A stretch of 64,000 nucleotides of DNA from Caldilineaceae bacterium. Its GTDB lineage: Bacteria; Chloroflexota; Anaerolineae; Caldilineales; Caldilineaceae. The position numbers and the translations under genes were made by a program. Below, one piece after another: positions 8,636-17,861 of this stretch (position 1 is its first letter; each line of letters opens with the position of its first letter). The stretch covers positions 1-64,000 of the forward strand of contig JALSIX010000114.1 of assembly GCA_026989655.1 (NCBI GenBank). Reading direction: 5' to 3'. The notes under the pieces were generated by a model, which was not told the DNA's origin, did not search any database, and worked only from the letters and a program-made list of their open reading frames with translations.

Positions 8636-10150
8636 GTGACTGTTCGAGCAGGGAAAAACAAATGGGTGCTGATGGCAGCTCTTCTGGTGGCCGTGCTGGC
8701 AGCCTCACCCGTGCTGGCAGGCATCCAAGGCGGAGGTGTATCCGGCGTCCAGGTACAGAACCTGTCGACGAGCGCCAACACGATCACGGTACAGCTCTAT
8801 CCCCAGAGCGGGGGCGCTCCGATTGCCCTGGCGCCTGTGACGATCGATCCCGAGAGCGCCACGAACTTCTATCTGCCCAGTTTGAACAACGTGGGGGCGG
8901 GCTCCTACTCCATGGTCGTGAGCGCACAGCAGCCCGTGGCGGCCATTGCCCGCACCGACTGGGCGGATACCGGCGGAGCCGGCATCTACAGCAATGCGTC
9001 GCCGGGGCGCTCGGTGCTCATCGCGCTGGCCCTCCAGAACTTCGCCGGCCAGACGAGCCAGTTCTCCATCCAGAACGCGGGCGGAACAGACGCCAACGAT
9101 ATCAAGATCGAGGTCATCGCCCGGGGCACCGGCAACGTGGTGAAGACCCTCACCAACCAATCGCTTCCTGCAGGAGCATCCAAGACCTATGATCTGGGAG
9201 ATACAGGGACCTTCGGCACCCTGCCGAACACAGGGACCGACCTGGGCGTTCCCACAGGGTTTGTGGGCCTGATCCGTATCAGCTCAGCCACGGTCGACCT
9301 GGTCGCCCAGTCCTTCATCGACATTGCCGGGACCCCAGGGGTGACAGCCTTCAGCGGCGTAGCCTCCACAGCGGCGGACACCACGCTCTACTGCCCCCTG
9401 GTGCGGGCCAATTTCTACGGTGATACAGGCATCCAGATCGTGAATACCAACAACCAGGATGCCAATGTCACCATCACCTTCTATGCCGATCCGGCCAGCC
9501 CCAATTCCGGCACCTATACCCAGAACATGACCATCAAGGCCAACTCGTCGGACATCGCCTTCCAGGGGCCGGGTGGCAACTCGCGGCAAGCTCCCACAAA
9601 CTTGCCCGGAGGCACCCAGACACCCTCGAACACCGCTCTGACGAACGACGGCTTCTTCGGCAGCGCCAAGATCACCTCGAACATCCCGGTGCTTGCCGTG
9701 GTCAACGATACCGAGTTCGGTGCCAACTACAGCGTGAAAGGGCAGAGCACGTACAACTGCGTGCCCTCCAGCGCTGTGGGCAAGAAGCACTTCCTGCCCC
9801 TCGTGCGGCGTTACCACCTGAGCGACACCAGACTGACCACCGGTGTCCAGGTGATGAACGTGACCAATCAGTCGAACACCATCTCCCTCAACCTGACCAA
9901 CTGGGACGGCACCGACGCTCCCGATCCATCTCCGAAGACGGCAGGGCCTAACGGCGCAGTCAACTTCTTCGGTGGTAGCTGGACTGGCCTGCCCACCGTG
10001 CCTGCCAACCTGGGTGGCTCAGGGTGGTTCGGCTCCGGGGTGATCACCTGCTCACAGGACTGTGTGGTACTCGTCAGCGATGAGGGCTTCGGAACCAAAC
10101 GGGTGGACCGAGCGAACTATATCGGAATCACCCAGACGCAAACACCGTAA
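8636..10150 (+). CDS. Secreted cell-surface protein with internal beta-sandwich-like repeats
   Basis: This 504-residue protein has a clear signal peptide (basic start, hydrophobic 11-25, ASPVLA-G cleavage). The mature part is rich in Thr, Asn, Gly and Ser. Its core motif recurs: GVSGVQVQNLSTSANTITVQ near residue 34, DTGIQIVNTNNQDANVTITF near 263 and TTGVQVMNVTNQSNTISLNL near 402. The last two copies are preceded by a C/L-PLVR element. This suggests three related beta-sandwich units. I recognise no enzyme motif; a structural or S-layer-like role is inference. The GTG start has AGGAGATGG 6 nt upstream, and a strong terminator follows the stop. Confidence 0.8.
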   Translation: MTVRAGKNKWVLMAALLVAVLAASPVLAGIQGGGVSGVQVQNLSTSANTITVQLYPQSGGAPIALAPVTIDPESATNFYLPSLNNVGAGSYSMVVSAQQPVAAIARTDWADTGGAGIYSNASPGRSVLIALALQNFAGQTSQFSIQNAGGTDANDIKIEVIARGTGNVVKTLTNQSLPAGASKTYDLGDTGTFGTLPNTGTDLGVPTGFVGLIRISSATVDLVAQSFIDIAGTPGVTAFSGVASTAADTTLYCPLVRANFYGDTGIQIVNTNNQDANVTITFYADPASPNSGTYTQNMTIKANSSDIAFQGPGGNSRQAPTNLPGGTQTPSNTALTNDGFFGSAKITSNIPVLAVVNDTEFGANYSVKGQSTYNCVPSSAVGKKHFLPLVRRYHLSDTRLTTGVQVMNVTNQSNTISLNLTNWDGTDAPDPSPKTAGPNGAVNFFGGSWTGLPTVPANLGGSGWFGSGVITCSQDCVVLVSDEGFGTKRVDRANYIGITQTQTP

Positions 10151-10180
10151 GGGGCAGTTGTTCTGACAACCGCCGTCAAA

Positions 10181-10217
10181 GCCCGTGGCCATCCAGGCCA
10201 CGGGCTTTTCTTTCTTT
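10181..10217 (+). terminator. Strong intrinsic terminator after the secreted repeat protein
   Basis: A perfect 10-bp GC-rich stem (10181-10190 with 10196-10205) with loop ATCCA is followed by TTTTCTTTCTTT. It lies 31 nt after the TAA at 10150. Confidence 0.95.
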
Positions 10218-10294
10218 CGAGGCCTTACCAGTACGCCGCGGCAGATCCTGTCACAAGGGCTTCATCCACGATCAGCAGTTCACGAATTCATAGC

Positions 10295-10322
10295 GGAGTC
10301 GGCATCTGAGGATGCCGACTCC
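10295..10322. repeat. Perfect inverted repeat, 12-bp arms, in a convergent gap
   Basis: GGAGTCGGCATC (10295-10306) and its exact complement (10311-10322) flank a TGAG loop. The next 40 bases repeat related words (GATGCCGCATCGGAGGATGC, 10331-10350). It lies between two converging genes without a U-run, so it could be a processed terminator for the minus-strand glycosyltransferase or a REP-like element. Confidence 0.7.
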
Positions 10323-10379
10323 AGAGAGGCGATGCCGCATCGGAGGATGCTCACTCCTCCGTTTGGCTAAAATCGTGAA

Positions 10380-11597
10380 CTACCGAAGATAGAAGGCCGC
10401 CAACCGTTCGGCCAGGATCCCGGCATGAAAACGGGAAACAGCAGAATCCTGGATGACTTGGGCCCAACCCGGCACAGCACGCCGCCGCTCCAGGGTCTCC
10501 AGGATACCTGCTGCCAAGGCCTGGGGATCGCCGGGGCGGACCAGTGTGCCGCCGGTATCTCCCTGGAGTATCTCCCGTCGGTCGCCCACATCCCCCGTGA
10601 CGACCGGAACCCCCATCCCCAGGCTCTCCACGATCTTCAGAGGCCAACGTGCCCGATCGACCGGGGTATCGCGCACGGGATCCACAGAAACGAGCGCATC
10701 TCGGAGGATCCGCGGAACCTGCCCATGGGGAACTCTTCCCATAAAACAGACACGGGAGTCGATCCCCATGGCACGAACCTGTTCCCTGGCCTGCTCCAGA
10801 TCGGCCCCGCCCCCCACAAACACGAAAAATGCCCGCTTCTCTCGGGAGAGCACTCGAGGAATGGCCTCGAAAAGGATCTCCAGTGCATGGCTGGTGAAGG
10901 CGATCGTCCCTACATACAGGACAGGAAGATCGCCATCGGCCCAACGAGGAAAGCCATATCCACGCCACGAGGTGGACGGAATGGGTCCTGTTGCCCTGCC
11001 CCACTCTGGATCGAAGCCAGAGGGCAGGCGCAGGAGCCGTGTCTCGGGGACGCCATTTTGCAGCAGTCGCCGATGGAGGAAGGTGGTGTGGGTCGTGACG
11101 CCGTGGACATATCGAGGGCTCCGGTTCTCGAACAGCCGGATCACCCAACGCTCGAAAGAGGTGTTGAAACGGTTGATCCCGCTTTCGTAGTCGTCGTAGT
11201 CCAGGAAGACCTTGGAACCCCGGAGCACGGATCCAGCAATGAGGCCCGCCAGGGTATTCTGTGGATGGGGTTTGCCGATATGTATGATGTGCGGACGTAG
11301 GGCCAAGACCGTGCGCGTCATCGCCCCAAAGCTCCGAGCCACCGTCCAGAGCAACCGGGAGAACGAGAAGTACTGGGTCACGTCTCCGAGCTTCCGGACG
11401 TGCATCTGGCCGATCTGATGGATGTGGACGCCTTCATGCCGGAAATGCCGGGGGACATCGGATGTCCAGTGGTGGTGCAGGGTAACGATATGGACCTGAT
11501 GCCCCTGGCGGTGGAGGTACTTGGCCCAGGGAAGACAACGCCCCCCGCTGTAGGGACTTTCGAGACTGGCAGTGGCCAGAAACGCGATCTTCGCCAT
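10380..11597 (-). CDS. Glycosyltransferase family 4
   Basis: The 405-residue GT-B enzyme begins with the N-terminal Rossmann strand IAFLATASLESPYSGG and has HVHTVT-like HQVHIVTLHH. The C-terminal donor domain contains FVFVGGGADLEQAREQVRAMG, then CFMGRVPHGQVPRILRDALVSVDPV and PLKIVESLGMGVPVVTGDVGDRREIL, the conserved E-x7-E region of GT4 retaining enzymes. It likely builds a surface polysaccharide. It is downstream of another GT4 gene on the same strand, with a 205-nt gap containing no convincing gene. Confidence 0.88.
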   Translation of the reverse strand: MAKIAFLATASLESPYSGGRCLPWAKYLHRQGHQVHIVTLHHHWTSDVPRHFRHEGVHIHQIGQMHVRKLGDVTQYFSFSRLLWTVARSFGAMTRTVLALRPHIIHIGKPHPQNTLAGLIAGSVLRGSKVFLDYDDYESGINRFNTSFERWVIRLFENRSPRYVHGVTTHTTFLHRRLLQNGVPETRLLRLPSGFDPEWGRATGPIPSTSWRGYGFPRWADGDLPVLYVGTIAFTSHALEILFEAIPRVLSREKRAFFVFVGGGADLEQAREQVRAMGIDSRVCFMGRVPHGQVPRILRDALVSVDPVRDTPVDRARWPLKIVESLGMGVPVVTGDVGDRREILQGDTGGTLVRPGDPQALAAGILETLERRRAVPGWAQVIQDSAVSRFHAGILAERLAAFYLR

Positions 11598-11802
11598 GGA
11601 ACTCGAAAATGGACTCGGGCAGCCCGTTGGGCGTCGATCCGTTCGCTCTCATACGATCGAGCGCAAGGAGAGAAAACTGGATCGCCCAAGGGTATGGATA
11701 CGGGGCCCCGATGCGGGGGAGCCACCACATTCCGTACTGACGAGCTACCCCAACCCCTGACAACAACGCATGAATGCCTAGAGAACGCCTTCCGCGACCA
11801 GA

Positions 11803-12972
11803 TCATCGGGGAATACACGCGAGCACGGCCTGAAGCAGGTTTCGGTAGCGAAGACCTATACGACGGGTTGTGTAATGGAGACCGAACTCCCGATACCCTT
11901 CCGTCCCCAGCCGATCCCGCAGTGCAGGCCCCTCACATAGCCGTTCGATGGCCTCAGCAAGCGCGGCCGGATCCGCCCGAGGAACCAGCCACAGATGCTC
12001 ACCATGGCGAAAGGCCCGACGGACTGCAGGGCCATCTCCGGTGATCACCGGCCGGGCCATGGCGAGGCACTCGTAGACCTTGTTCTGCACCGTCATCAGG
12101 GACTGCCGGGTGGTCCCAAAGGCCCCGAGACAGATATGGGCCTGGGCAATCCGCTCCCGCAGCGCCTGACGGTCCAGCCAGTCCGTGAACCGAACGTTCG
12201 CCAACCCGGCCTGCCGCACCCGGAACTCGGCTTCGGCCCGCTGAGGGCCTTCGCCCACCAGCTCAAACCGGATGTCCCCACGGTGAGCCAGACGTCGGGC
12301 CGCCTCTATGATGGTCAACACGCCGTGGTTGGGGATGAAGGTCCCGTAGTACAGCACCCGAAACGGTGGCTCGGTAGGCTCTGCCGGTCCAGGCACGGGC
12401 CGAAAGACCGTGTCGTCCGCGCCCGTAGGGATCCAAGCAAACCGTTCAATAGGAATCCCATGGACCTCCTGAAACCAGCGAGCAAACTCCTCTGTCTCGA
12501 TGACCAACCGGTCGGGCAGGCGGATGGCCACTCTCTCCAGGACCCGGAGCAGGGCCACACCGATCCGACTGGACCGATCCAATCCTCGTTCCAGCGAGAT
12601 CAGGTAGATGGACATGAAGACGTCCCAGACCAGAGGCCTGCGTCGCCACCAGCTCAACAGCCGGGCCAGGAAAACGTCCAGATGACCGGGATAGCCCACC
12701 ACCATGACATCGTAGTCGCCCACCCGCCGATACCGTGCCAACAGCCGGGCGTACGTTCGAACGACACGCCACCAGAAGCCCGGACGCCGCCATCCACCGG
12801 ACACCACCTGTACCCGGTCATCGATGCCCCGCCAGAGCGGCTCCTGACATTCGATGACCTCCACACCGTTGGCCCGCAACCCCTGGACCAGGATCCGGTT
12901 CCGGCTATAGCCGGCCCGATAGGTGCCGAAGTAGCAGACCCGCAGAGGGGATGAGGGAGCTGACATGGACAA
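11803..12972 (-). CDS. Glycosyltransferase family 4
   Basis: This 389-residue GT-B enzyme starts with LRVCYFGTYRAGYSRNRILVQGLRANGVEV. The donor-binding half has FRVLYYGTFIPNHGVLTIIEAARRL, FELVGEGPQRAEAE, HICLGAFGTT and NKVYECLAMARPVITGDGPAVRRAF, the E-x7-E-like catalytic region. Its substrate is unknown. It ends the run of minus-strand genes that begins near 18254; the gap to tyrA is 63 nt, so co-transcription with tyrA is possible but not shown. Confidence 0.88.
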   Translation of the reverse strand: MSMSAPSSPLRVCYFGTYRAGYSRNRILVQGLRANGVEVIECQEPLWRGIDDRVQVVSGGWRRPGFWWRVVRTYARLLARYRRVGDYDVMVVGYPGHLDVFLARLLSWWRRRPLVWDVFMSIYLISLERGLDRSSRIGVALLRVLERVAIRLPDRLVIETEEFARWFQEVHGIPIERFAWIPTGADDTVFRPVPGPAEPTEPPFRVLYYGTFIPNHGVLTIIEAARRLAHRGDIRFELVGEGPQRAEAEFRVRQAGLANVRFTDWLDRQALRERIAQAHICLGAFGTTRQSLMTVQNKVYECLAMARPVITGDGPAVRRAFRHGEHLWLVPRADPAALAEAIERLCEGPALRDRLGTEGYREFGLHYTTRRIGLRYRNLLQAVLACIPR

Positions 12973-13035
12973 CAGACCTGGAGGACGACCAGAACCAGCG
13001 GCAACAAGCCGCTCGGGACGCGGACGGCGAGACGT

Positions 13036-14019
13036 TCATTCTCCATCCGATGGCCGGGAAGGGCGCCGTCCCCGGAACAGATCGCCGAAGAACATCTGGC
13101 GCAGCAGGCCGGGCTGTTCCACCTCCTCGGTCCGGGGGATCCCGTCCCCCCATTCCTGGCGGCGGACCTCCTCCTCCCAGCGCGCCCGGTCCGCCACCGC
13201 GTGGGTGAGGGCCGCGCGCAGGGCCTCCTCGTCGGCCTCCTCCAGCCAACCGCGCCACTCCGCCAACACGGCCAGGAACTGGTCCAGCCGCTCCAACAGA
13301 TGGGCCCGATTGCCGTGGAGCGCGCCCACCAGCCGCTCCGGGCTGTCGCCGATGTCCGTGCTGCGGGCAAAGGTGGCCCCGGCCAGCTTGCGGCCATCCG
13401 CCCATCCCGGGGACTGGCTGCTCAGGCGCACGAGCGCGGCCCCCAGCAACTGGGGCAGATGTTCCACCAGGGCCATCAGGCCGTCGTGTTCGGCCGGATC
13501 CATGTAGAGCGGCGTCGCGCCCATGCGCTCCACCAGGTTGTTCACCACCTCCAACGCCTCGGGAGGAGTGTCCACGCTGGCCGCCACACAGAAGGGCTGC
13601 CCGGCCAGCCGACGGGCAGGGGGGGTTCGGTCCTCCTCGAACCCAGACAGGATAGGGTGGCCCGCGACCAGATACGCCCGCCGGTCCAGGGCCTGGGGCC
13701 CCAGGGCCAGGGTCGGGACCATGGCCTGGGTGATGGCCAGGACCACGGCCCCGGCCAACAGGTCCTCGCGAATCTGGTCCAGGAGCTCGGGGAGTTCGGG
13801 CAGGGGAACGGCCAGGATCGCCAGGCCCGCGCCCTCGGCAGCCGCGTGGAGGTTCCACTCGGTGCGGTCCACCGCGCCCAACTTCCGAGCGGCCGCGGCC
13901 CTCTCCGGCTCTCGGTCGTGGCCCACGATCTGGAAGTTGCCAGGCTCCCGGCGGAGAGCAGCCCCGATGCTGGCCCCGATGGTGCCCAGACCGATGAGAG
14001 TGATCTTGGATCTCGCCAT
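13036..14019 (-). CDS. tyrA: Prephenate dehydrogenase family protein
   Basis: The 327-residue protein starts with ITLIGLGTIGASIGAAL, a dinucleotide-binding GxGxxG at residues 10-15, then VGHDREPE at the second strand. VILAVPLPELPELLDQI-like and GHPILSGFEEDR match the TyrA family; the latter is the GxHP(M/I)xG substrate-side motif. TyrA oxidatively decarboxylates prephenate to 4-hydroxyphenylpyruvate in tyrosine synthesis. The C-terminal helical half (residues 170-290) is of family type, and the last 40 residues are an acidic/basic extension. The ATG at 14019 has a GAGGA box. No chorismate mutase domain is present. Confidence 0.85.
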   Translation of the reverse strand: MARSKITLIGLGTIGASIGAALRREPGNFQIVGHDREPERAAAARKLGAVDRTEWNLHAAAEGAGLAILAVPLPELPELLDQIREDLLAGAVVLAITQAMVPTLALGPQALDRRAYLVAGHPILSGFEEDRTPPARRLAGQPFCVAASVDTPPEALEVVNNLVERMGATPLYMDPAEHDGLMALVEHLPQLLGAALVRLSSQSPGWADGRKLAGATFARSTDIGDSPERLVGALHGNRAHLLERLDQFLAVLAEWRGWLEEADEEALRAALTHAVADRARWEEEVRRQEWGDGIPRTEEVEQPGLLRQMFFGDLFRGRRPSRPSDGE

Positions 14020-14072
14020 GGCGGTCGTCCTCGTGGTGTGTCCCGGAATGGTATGGCCCCGGAACCCCGGGA

Positions 14073-14708
14073 TCAGTGGCGCTGGTCCGCCCACTGGAGC
14101 GCGGCCAACAGCACCTCCTGGGAGGTGCGTGGGGCCCGGGTCAAGGGCGTCTGATGGTGTTGGATGAGCCAACAGGCCAGCTCCGAACAGCGATCCGCCC
14201 GGGCCATGGCCGCCCCCAGGCGGGGATGTTCCCGATGTACCCACAGCAGATAACGCCATCCCCGGTGGGGATCCGGCGCAGCCCACCGGTCCACCCCCTC
14301 CGGCCACAGGGCAGAGGCGATGACCAGGGGCCCCCGGAGCCAGAGGCCGTAGTGGATCCCGGCCTCTGCCGCGGCCAGCTTGCCCACATCGTGGAGGAGA
14401 GCCGCAACGGCCAGATCCGGGTCCGTGTAGCCGGCTTTCTGCAGGGCGTAGAGCACATCCAGGCTGTGACGCTGGGCGTCCAGGGGCATCTGGCAGAAAC
14501 GGGCCACCGCCGGTCGGGGCAGGATCTGGGCGACGACCAACATCTCGTCCGGGGAAACCGTCGCAGCGAGCCCCCGGAGGAACTGGCGCAGCCGATACCG
14601 GACTCGGGGCAGACGCCGAGACGGGACCGGGTGTGGCATCAGGAGCGGTGGCCGTCTGGTGGACGATCGGCCCATGGCCCAGGGCGGCACCGGTGCATGG
14701 AGACTCAT
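14073..14708 (-). CDS. HD-domain phosphohydrolase-like protein
   Basis: The 211-residue protein carries HD-superfamily metal residues: the His in DAQRHSLDVLYAL (residue 82), the His-Asp pair in AALLHDVGK, a third His in the HREHPR segment and an Asp near the C-terminus (QWADQRH). HD proteins hydrolyse nucleotides or phosphoesters; the substrate is not predictable. A promoter (TTGATG-N17-TATGAT) places transcription start about 3 nt before the ATG at 14708, suggesting a nearly leaderless message. The first 40 residues are Arg/Pro-rich, so a later in-frame ATG is possible. Confidence 0.75.
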   Translation of the reverse strand: MSLHAPVPPWAMGRSSTRRPPLLMPHPVPSRRLPRVRYRLRQFLRGLAATVSPDEMLVVAQILPRPAVARFCQMPLDAQRHSLDVLYALQKAGYTDPDLAVAALLHDVGKLAAAEAGIHYGLWLRGPLVIASALWPEGVDRWAAPDPHRGWRYLLWVHREHPRLGAAMARADRCSELACWLIQHHQTPLTRAPRTSQEVLLAALQWADQRH

Positions 14709-14717
14709 GGCAGGGAG

Positions 14718-14746
14718 ATCATACCGGAAAACGGACCGGCCATCAA
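14718..14746 (-). promoter_or_regulatory. Sigma-70 promoter of the HD-domain gene, near-leaderless
   Basis: On the minus strand the -35 TTGATG (14741-14746) and -10 TATGAT (14718-14723) are separated by 17 nt. The expected start of transcription is about 14711, three bases before the ATG at 14708. No Shine-Dalgarno sequence precedes that ATG. Confidence 0.6.
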
Positions 14747-14768
14747 ATCCCCCGGATCTCCAGGGCCC

Positions 14769-15539
14769 TCACAGCAGCAGCCCATACAGCCCCCGCATCA
14801 CCCAGGACGTGATCCCCACCAGAACGGAGCCCCCCAGGAAGATGAACAGGATCAGGAGGAAGAGGCCATACTGGGCCAGAAAGGCCTGGAGCTCTCGAGT
14901 GCTGGCCGGGAGCAGGGCAAAGAGGATGTGGGATCCGTCCAGAGGGGGGATCGGGAGCAGGTTGAAGACGAACAGCAGGGTGTTGATGAAGACGAAGAAC
15001 TGGAGGAAATCGAAGAGAAAGCCCCCGGGAAAGAAAAGCAGACCGAGAGGACCCGATACCACCCGCCCGATCTCGGGGAGGAACGGGAGCAGGAAGACCG
15101 TGATCCCGGCCAGGACCAGGTTGCTGGCCGGACCGGCCAGGGCCACCAGGGCCATGCCCAGTCGACGGTCCACCTCCAGGTTCCGTGGGTTCCACTCCAC
15201 AGGGCGCGCCCATCCAAACCCGGTGAGGAAGAGCAACACCGCCCCCATCGGGTCGATGTGGGCCATGGGGTTGAGGGTGAAGCGCCCCTGCCAACGGGGC
15301 GTCGGGTCCCCCAGAGCCACCGCGGCGGCCGCATGGGCCATCTCGTGGACCGGGAAGGCCACCAGCACGATGGCCGCGGCCGCCAGGATCCAGCTCGGGT
15401 CCCCCAGGCGCCCCAGGAAACCACTGCCGCCGGCACCGCTGAAGAACGCGTAGAGGACCAGGATCCCCACCACCACAACCCCGATCTTCTGGTTCGGGGT
15501 CAGGGCCCCCCAGCCGTAGCCTGTGGGTCGCCGGTACAT
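14769..15539 (-). CDS. Site-2 protease family (peptidase M50) membrane protein
   Basis: The 256-residue integral membrane protein has the zinc-binding HEMAH at residues 65-69 inside a hydrophobic segment, and the second metal element NLLPIPPLDGSH in the C-terminal half, where NPxDG is usual. It belongs to the short M50 group without PDZ domains. Such proteases cleave within membranes, often releasing anti-sigma factors or signal-peptide remnants; the target is unknown. A GGGAGG box precedes the ATG by 4 nt. It follows the GT39-like gene after 16 nt, so the two are likely co-transcribed. Confidence 0.9.
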   Translation of the reverse strand: MYRRPTGYGWGALTPNQKIGVVVVGILVLYAFFSGAGGSGFLGRLGDPSWILAAAAIVLVAFPVHEMAHAAAAVALGDPTPRWQGRFTLNPMAHIDPMGAVLLFLTGFGWARPVEWNPRNLEVDRRLGMALVALAGPASNLVLAGITVFLLPFLPEIGRVVSGPLGLLFFPGGFLFDFLQFFVFINTLLFVFNLLPIPPLDGSHILFALLPASTRELQAFLAQYGLFLLILFIFLGGSVLVGITSWVMRGLYGLLL

Positions 15540-15555
15540 GGAACCTCCCTTCCGC

Positions 15556-17139
15556 TCAGCGCCCTTGCAACCGATAGCGCCGGACCTCCACCTGGTGGAA
15601 GCGTTGGCGGTCTACCAGGCGGCCATGTGCATCCAGCCATTCTACCATGAGACCTCGTGGATCCCACATTTTCGCCTCGGTCAAGACCACCCAGAGGGTA
15701 CCGTACCCTCGGGTCCGTTCCCGCAACACCCGATCCACCTCGGCACGGGCCCGCTCATCGGGCAGGCCGTTCTGGGTCCACAGCCCCTCCATCCAGGGAG
15801 CCAGGCGTGCTTCGCTGCCCCGGTAGGGATCCGGCCCGAAATCACTGGTGTAGTAGCGGTAGGCCCAGTGGGTGTGGGGGATCTGGAGGACGAGCAGCTC
15901 GTCGGCCTTCCGCTGGCCGGCCACATAGGCCACGGCCTCCCGAAGCTGCGTCTTCAGGGGCACCCGGTTCTGCTGCCAGCCTATCCACAGCCAGAGGAGG
16001 ACCACCAGGCACACCAGGCCGCCGGCCAGGAGAGCGCCCAGCCGGCCTGCATTGCGGCGGACGGCCTCCACACCCAAGGCCATGAGCATGGCCGCCGCAG
16101 GTCCGATCCAGATCACGTACCGGTCCACGAAGAGGGGTTTCACCAGGCTCACCCCGTGCAGGAGAAGCACGGGCAGGGCCAGCCAGGTGACCAGGATGCC
16201 CCAGCGGACCCAACCGGCCACGGGCAGGAGCGGTCCCCCGTTCCGGATCCCAGGGGTTTGGAGCTCGACCAGGCCCACCACCAAGCCGGCCAGGGCCAGG
16301 AAGAACAGGGGCACCAGCCACAGGGTCGGCACGGTGGGGAGCACCCCCCGGGTGTGGTCCAACAGCAGGATCCGGACCACCTGGGCGAAAGGTGTGAAGG
16401 GATAGCCGGTCTGGTAGTCCAGGCTGGTCAGATAGTGCCACTGCCACCCGATAAGGGGCAGGTAGGGCAGCACGAACCCCAGGAGCGCCAGCAGGTAGCC
16501 CCGCCAGCGCACCCGATTCAGCGGCCGGCTCAACAGAAACCAGATCCCGTGCACGGGGATCAGCAACGCTGCGAGCAGATGGGTGTAGATGGCCACGGTG
16601 GTGGCCAGCAGGTAGCCCCCCCACCGAAGGAGCCCTCCTCGGTGCATCGCGTTCAGCCAGCTCCACCCAGAGAGCAGGGCCAGGGCCACCACCAGGGCAT
16701 ACATCTTGCCTTCCTGGCTGTACCACACCTGGTAGGGATGGAGGGCCAGAAAGACCACCGCCCACAGGGGCATGTTGCCCAGATCCTTCCGGCGCCAGCC
16801 CGGCAGCAGCTTCCGGGCCACCTGCCACATGAGGGCCAAGGCCAAGGTGCCGAAGAGGACCGAGGTGTAGCGGAGCGCGAACTCGCTGGTGCCCACCAGC
16901 CGAAACCAAGGACGCATCAGCAGGAGGTACAGGACCCCGTTCTGGGCCGGCGACACGAACATGGCCAACACCTGCTCCAGAGGGCGGGTGGCCAGAAAGA
17001 CCACATCGACCTCATCCCGCCAGAGGCTCTGGGCCGTCAGCCCCACCATGCGCCAGGCAAAGCCCAGCCACAGAAGCGCGGCCACTGCGCCGCGGACTCC
17101 AGGGACAGAGAAGGTGGCCGACCTCGCGGGAATGGACAT
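15556..17139 (-). CDS. GT39-type membrane glycosyltransferase (PMT_2 family)
   Basis: The 527-residue protein has about eleven membrane spans and the GT-C signature SLWRDE (Asp42-Glu43) in the first extracellular loop, the catalytic element of dolichyl-phosphate-mannose-type transferases. Further family features are HPYQVWYSQEGKMYAL, where the family has (S/A)R-YSLEGRxY, and a soluble C-terminal region after residue 400. It probably moves a sugar from a polyprenyl-phosphate donor to a protein or glycan outside the membrane. A candidate donor synthase is encoded at 30040-30819. The ATG at 17139 is 12 nt after the upstream gene. Confidence 0.88.
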   Translation of the reverse strand: MSIPARSATFSVPGVRGAVAALLWLGFAWRMVGLTAQSLWRDEVDVVFLATRPLEQVLAMFVSPAQNGVLYLLLMRPWFRLVGTSEFALRYTSVLFGTLALALMWQVARKLLPGWRRKDLGNMPLWAVVFLALHPYQVWYSQEGKMYALVVALALLSGWSWLNAMHRGGLLRWGGYLLATTVAIYTHLLAALLIPVHGIWFLLSRPLNRVRWRGYLLALLGFVLPYLPLIGWQWHYLTSLDYQTGYPFTPFAQVVRILLLDHTRGVLPTVPTLWLVPLFFLALAGLVVGLVELQTPGIRNGGPLLPVAGWVRWGILVTWLALPVLLLHGVSLVKPLFVDRYVIWIGPAAAMLMALGVEAVRRNAGRLGALLAGGLVCLVVLLWLWIGWQQNRVPLKTQLREAVAYVAGQRKADELLVLQIPHTHWAYRYYTSDFGPDPYRGSEARLAPWMEGLWTQNGLPDERARAEVDRVLRERTRGYGTLWVVLTEAKMWDPRGLMVEWLDAHGRLVDRQRFHQVEVRRYRLQGR

Positions 17140-17150
17140 GGGCCGTCCCC

Positions 17151-17852
17151 TCAGGGCAGGGAAGGGGGCCAGCGGTCCGGGCGCTCCACCGGGTCCGGGC
17201 GCGGCTCGGAGGGCCCCTCCTCTGGGCTCTCCTCCGCCAACGGGATCACCCGGTACACCTGGTAGCGGTGGCCCTCGGCCCAGGCAAAGCTCAGCCCGGC
17301 CACGATCCCGGCAGTGACGAAGAAGATCAGGGAGCCCACCAGGAACCAGACCCAGGCACCGGCCTGGGCCAGTCGGCCACCCAGGAGTGCGAGGAAGGTC
17401 CACAGATCGGGCGTGGGCGCAGGCGTGGGGGAAGAGGCCGGCCGCTCCACCGGAGGCAACAGCAACAGGGGATCGGGGGTAGGGGTCGCGGTGGCCGTGG
17501 CCGGGACCGAGAGTGCCTCCGGGGTCGGGGAGACCGGGGGCTCCGGTGTGGGGATCTCCCCAGACGTGGGCGTCTGGGCCTCGGTAGGAGCAGGAGTTGT
17601 AGCGGGGGCTGTCGTCGGGCTCGGTGTGGGCGGCACCGGTGTGGAGGTGGCGGTCGGCGGCGGGGTGACGGCGGGGGTGTCGGTGGCCGTCGGCGCAGCG
17701 GTCTCCACAGGCGAGAGGGGAGATCCCTGGGCAAAGCCCGTGGAGCCACCGCCCCCACCCAGCCACAGGGTCAGGAGCAGGGCCAGGAACAGGGCACCGC
17801 CCAAGAGGATCGTAGGAGCCCTCCGCGCCCTGTCCACGCCCGGTGCACCCAT
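17151..17852 (-). CDS. Pro/Thr-rich membrane protein of unknown function
   Basis: The 233-residue protein has an N-terminal hydrophobic segment (14-32). A long low-complexity stretch of Pro, Thr, Ala and Ser follows (about 45-150, with TPTP and TPAP repeats), then a second membrane segment (about 165-195) and a charged Pro/Glu-rich tail. It looks like an exported spacer anchored at both ends. The motif SPLSP after the first segment recurs in the gene immediately upstream. Thr/Pro-rich regions like this are typical targets of O-glycosylation, and a GT39-type transferase is encoded next door; that link is inference. Confidence 0.7.
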   Translation of the reverse strand: MGAPGVDRARRAPTILLGGALFLALLLTLWLGGGGGSTGFAQGSPLSPVETAAPTATDTPAVTPPPTATSTPVPPTPSPTTAPATTPAPTEAQTPTSGEIPTPEPPVSPTPEALSVPATATATPTPDPLLLLPPVERPASSPTPAPTPDLWTFLALLGGRLAQAGAWVWFLVGSLIFFVTAGIVAGLSFAWAEGHRYQVYRVIPLAEESPEEGPSEPRPDPVERPDRWPPSLP

Positions 17853-17861
17853 GGGGACCCT

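Noticed and set aside
11598-11802. A possible small gene between the two GT4 genes
   Set aside because: Short frames in this gap overlap the neighbours, lack ribosome-binding sites and have no recognisable content.
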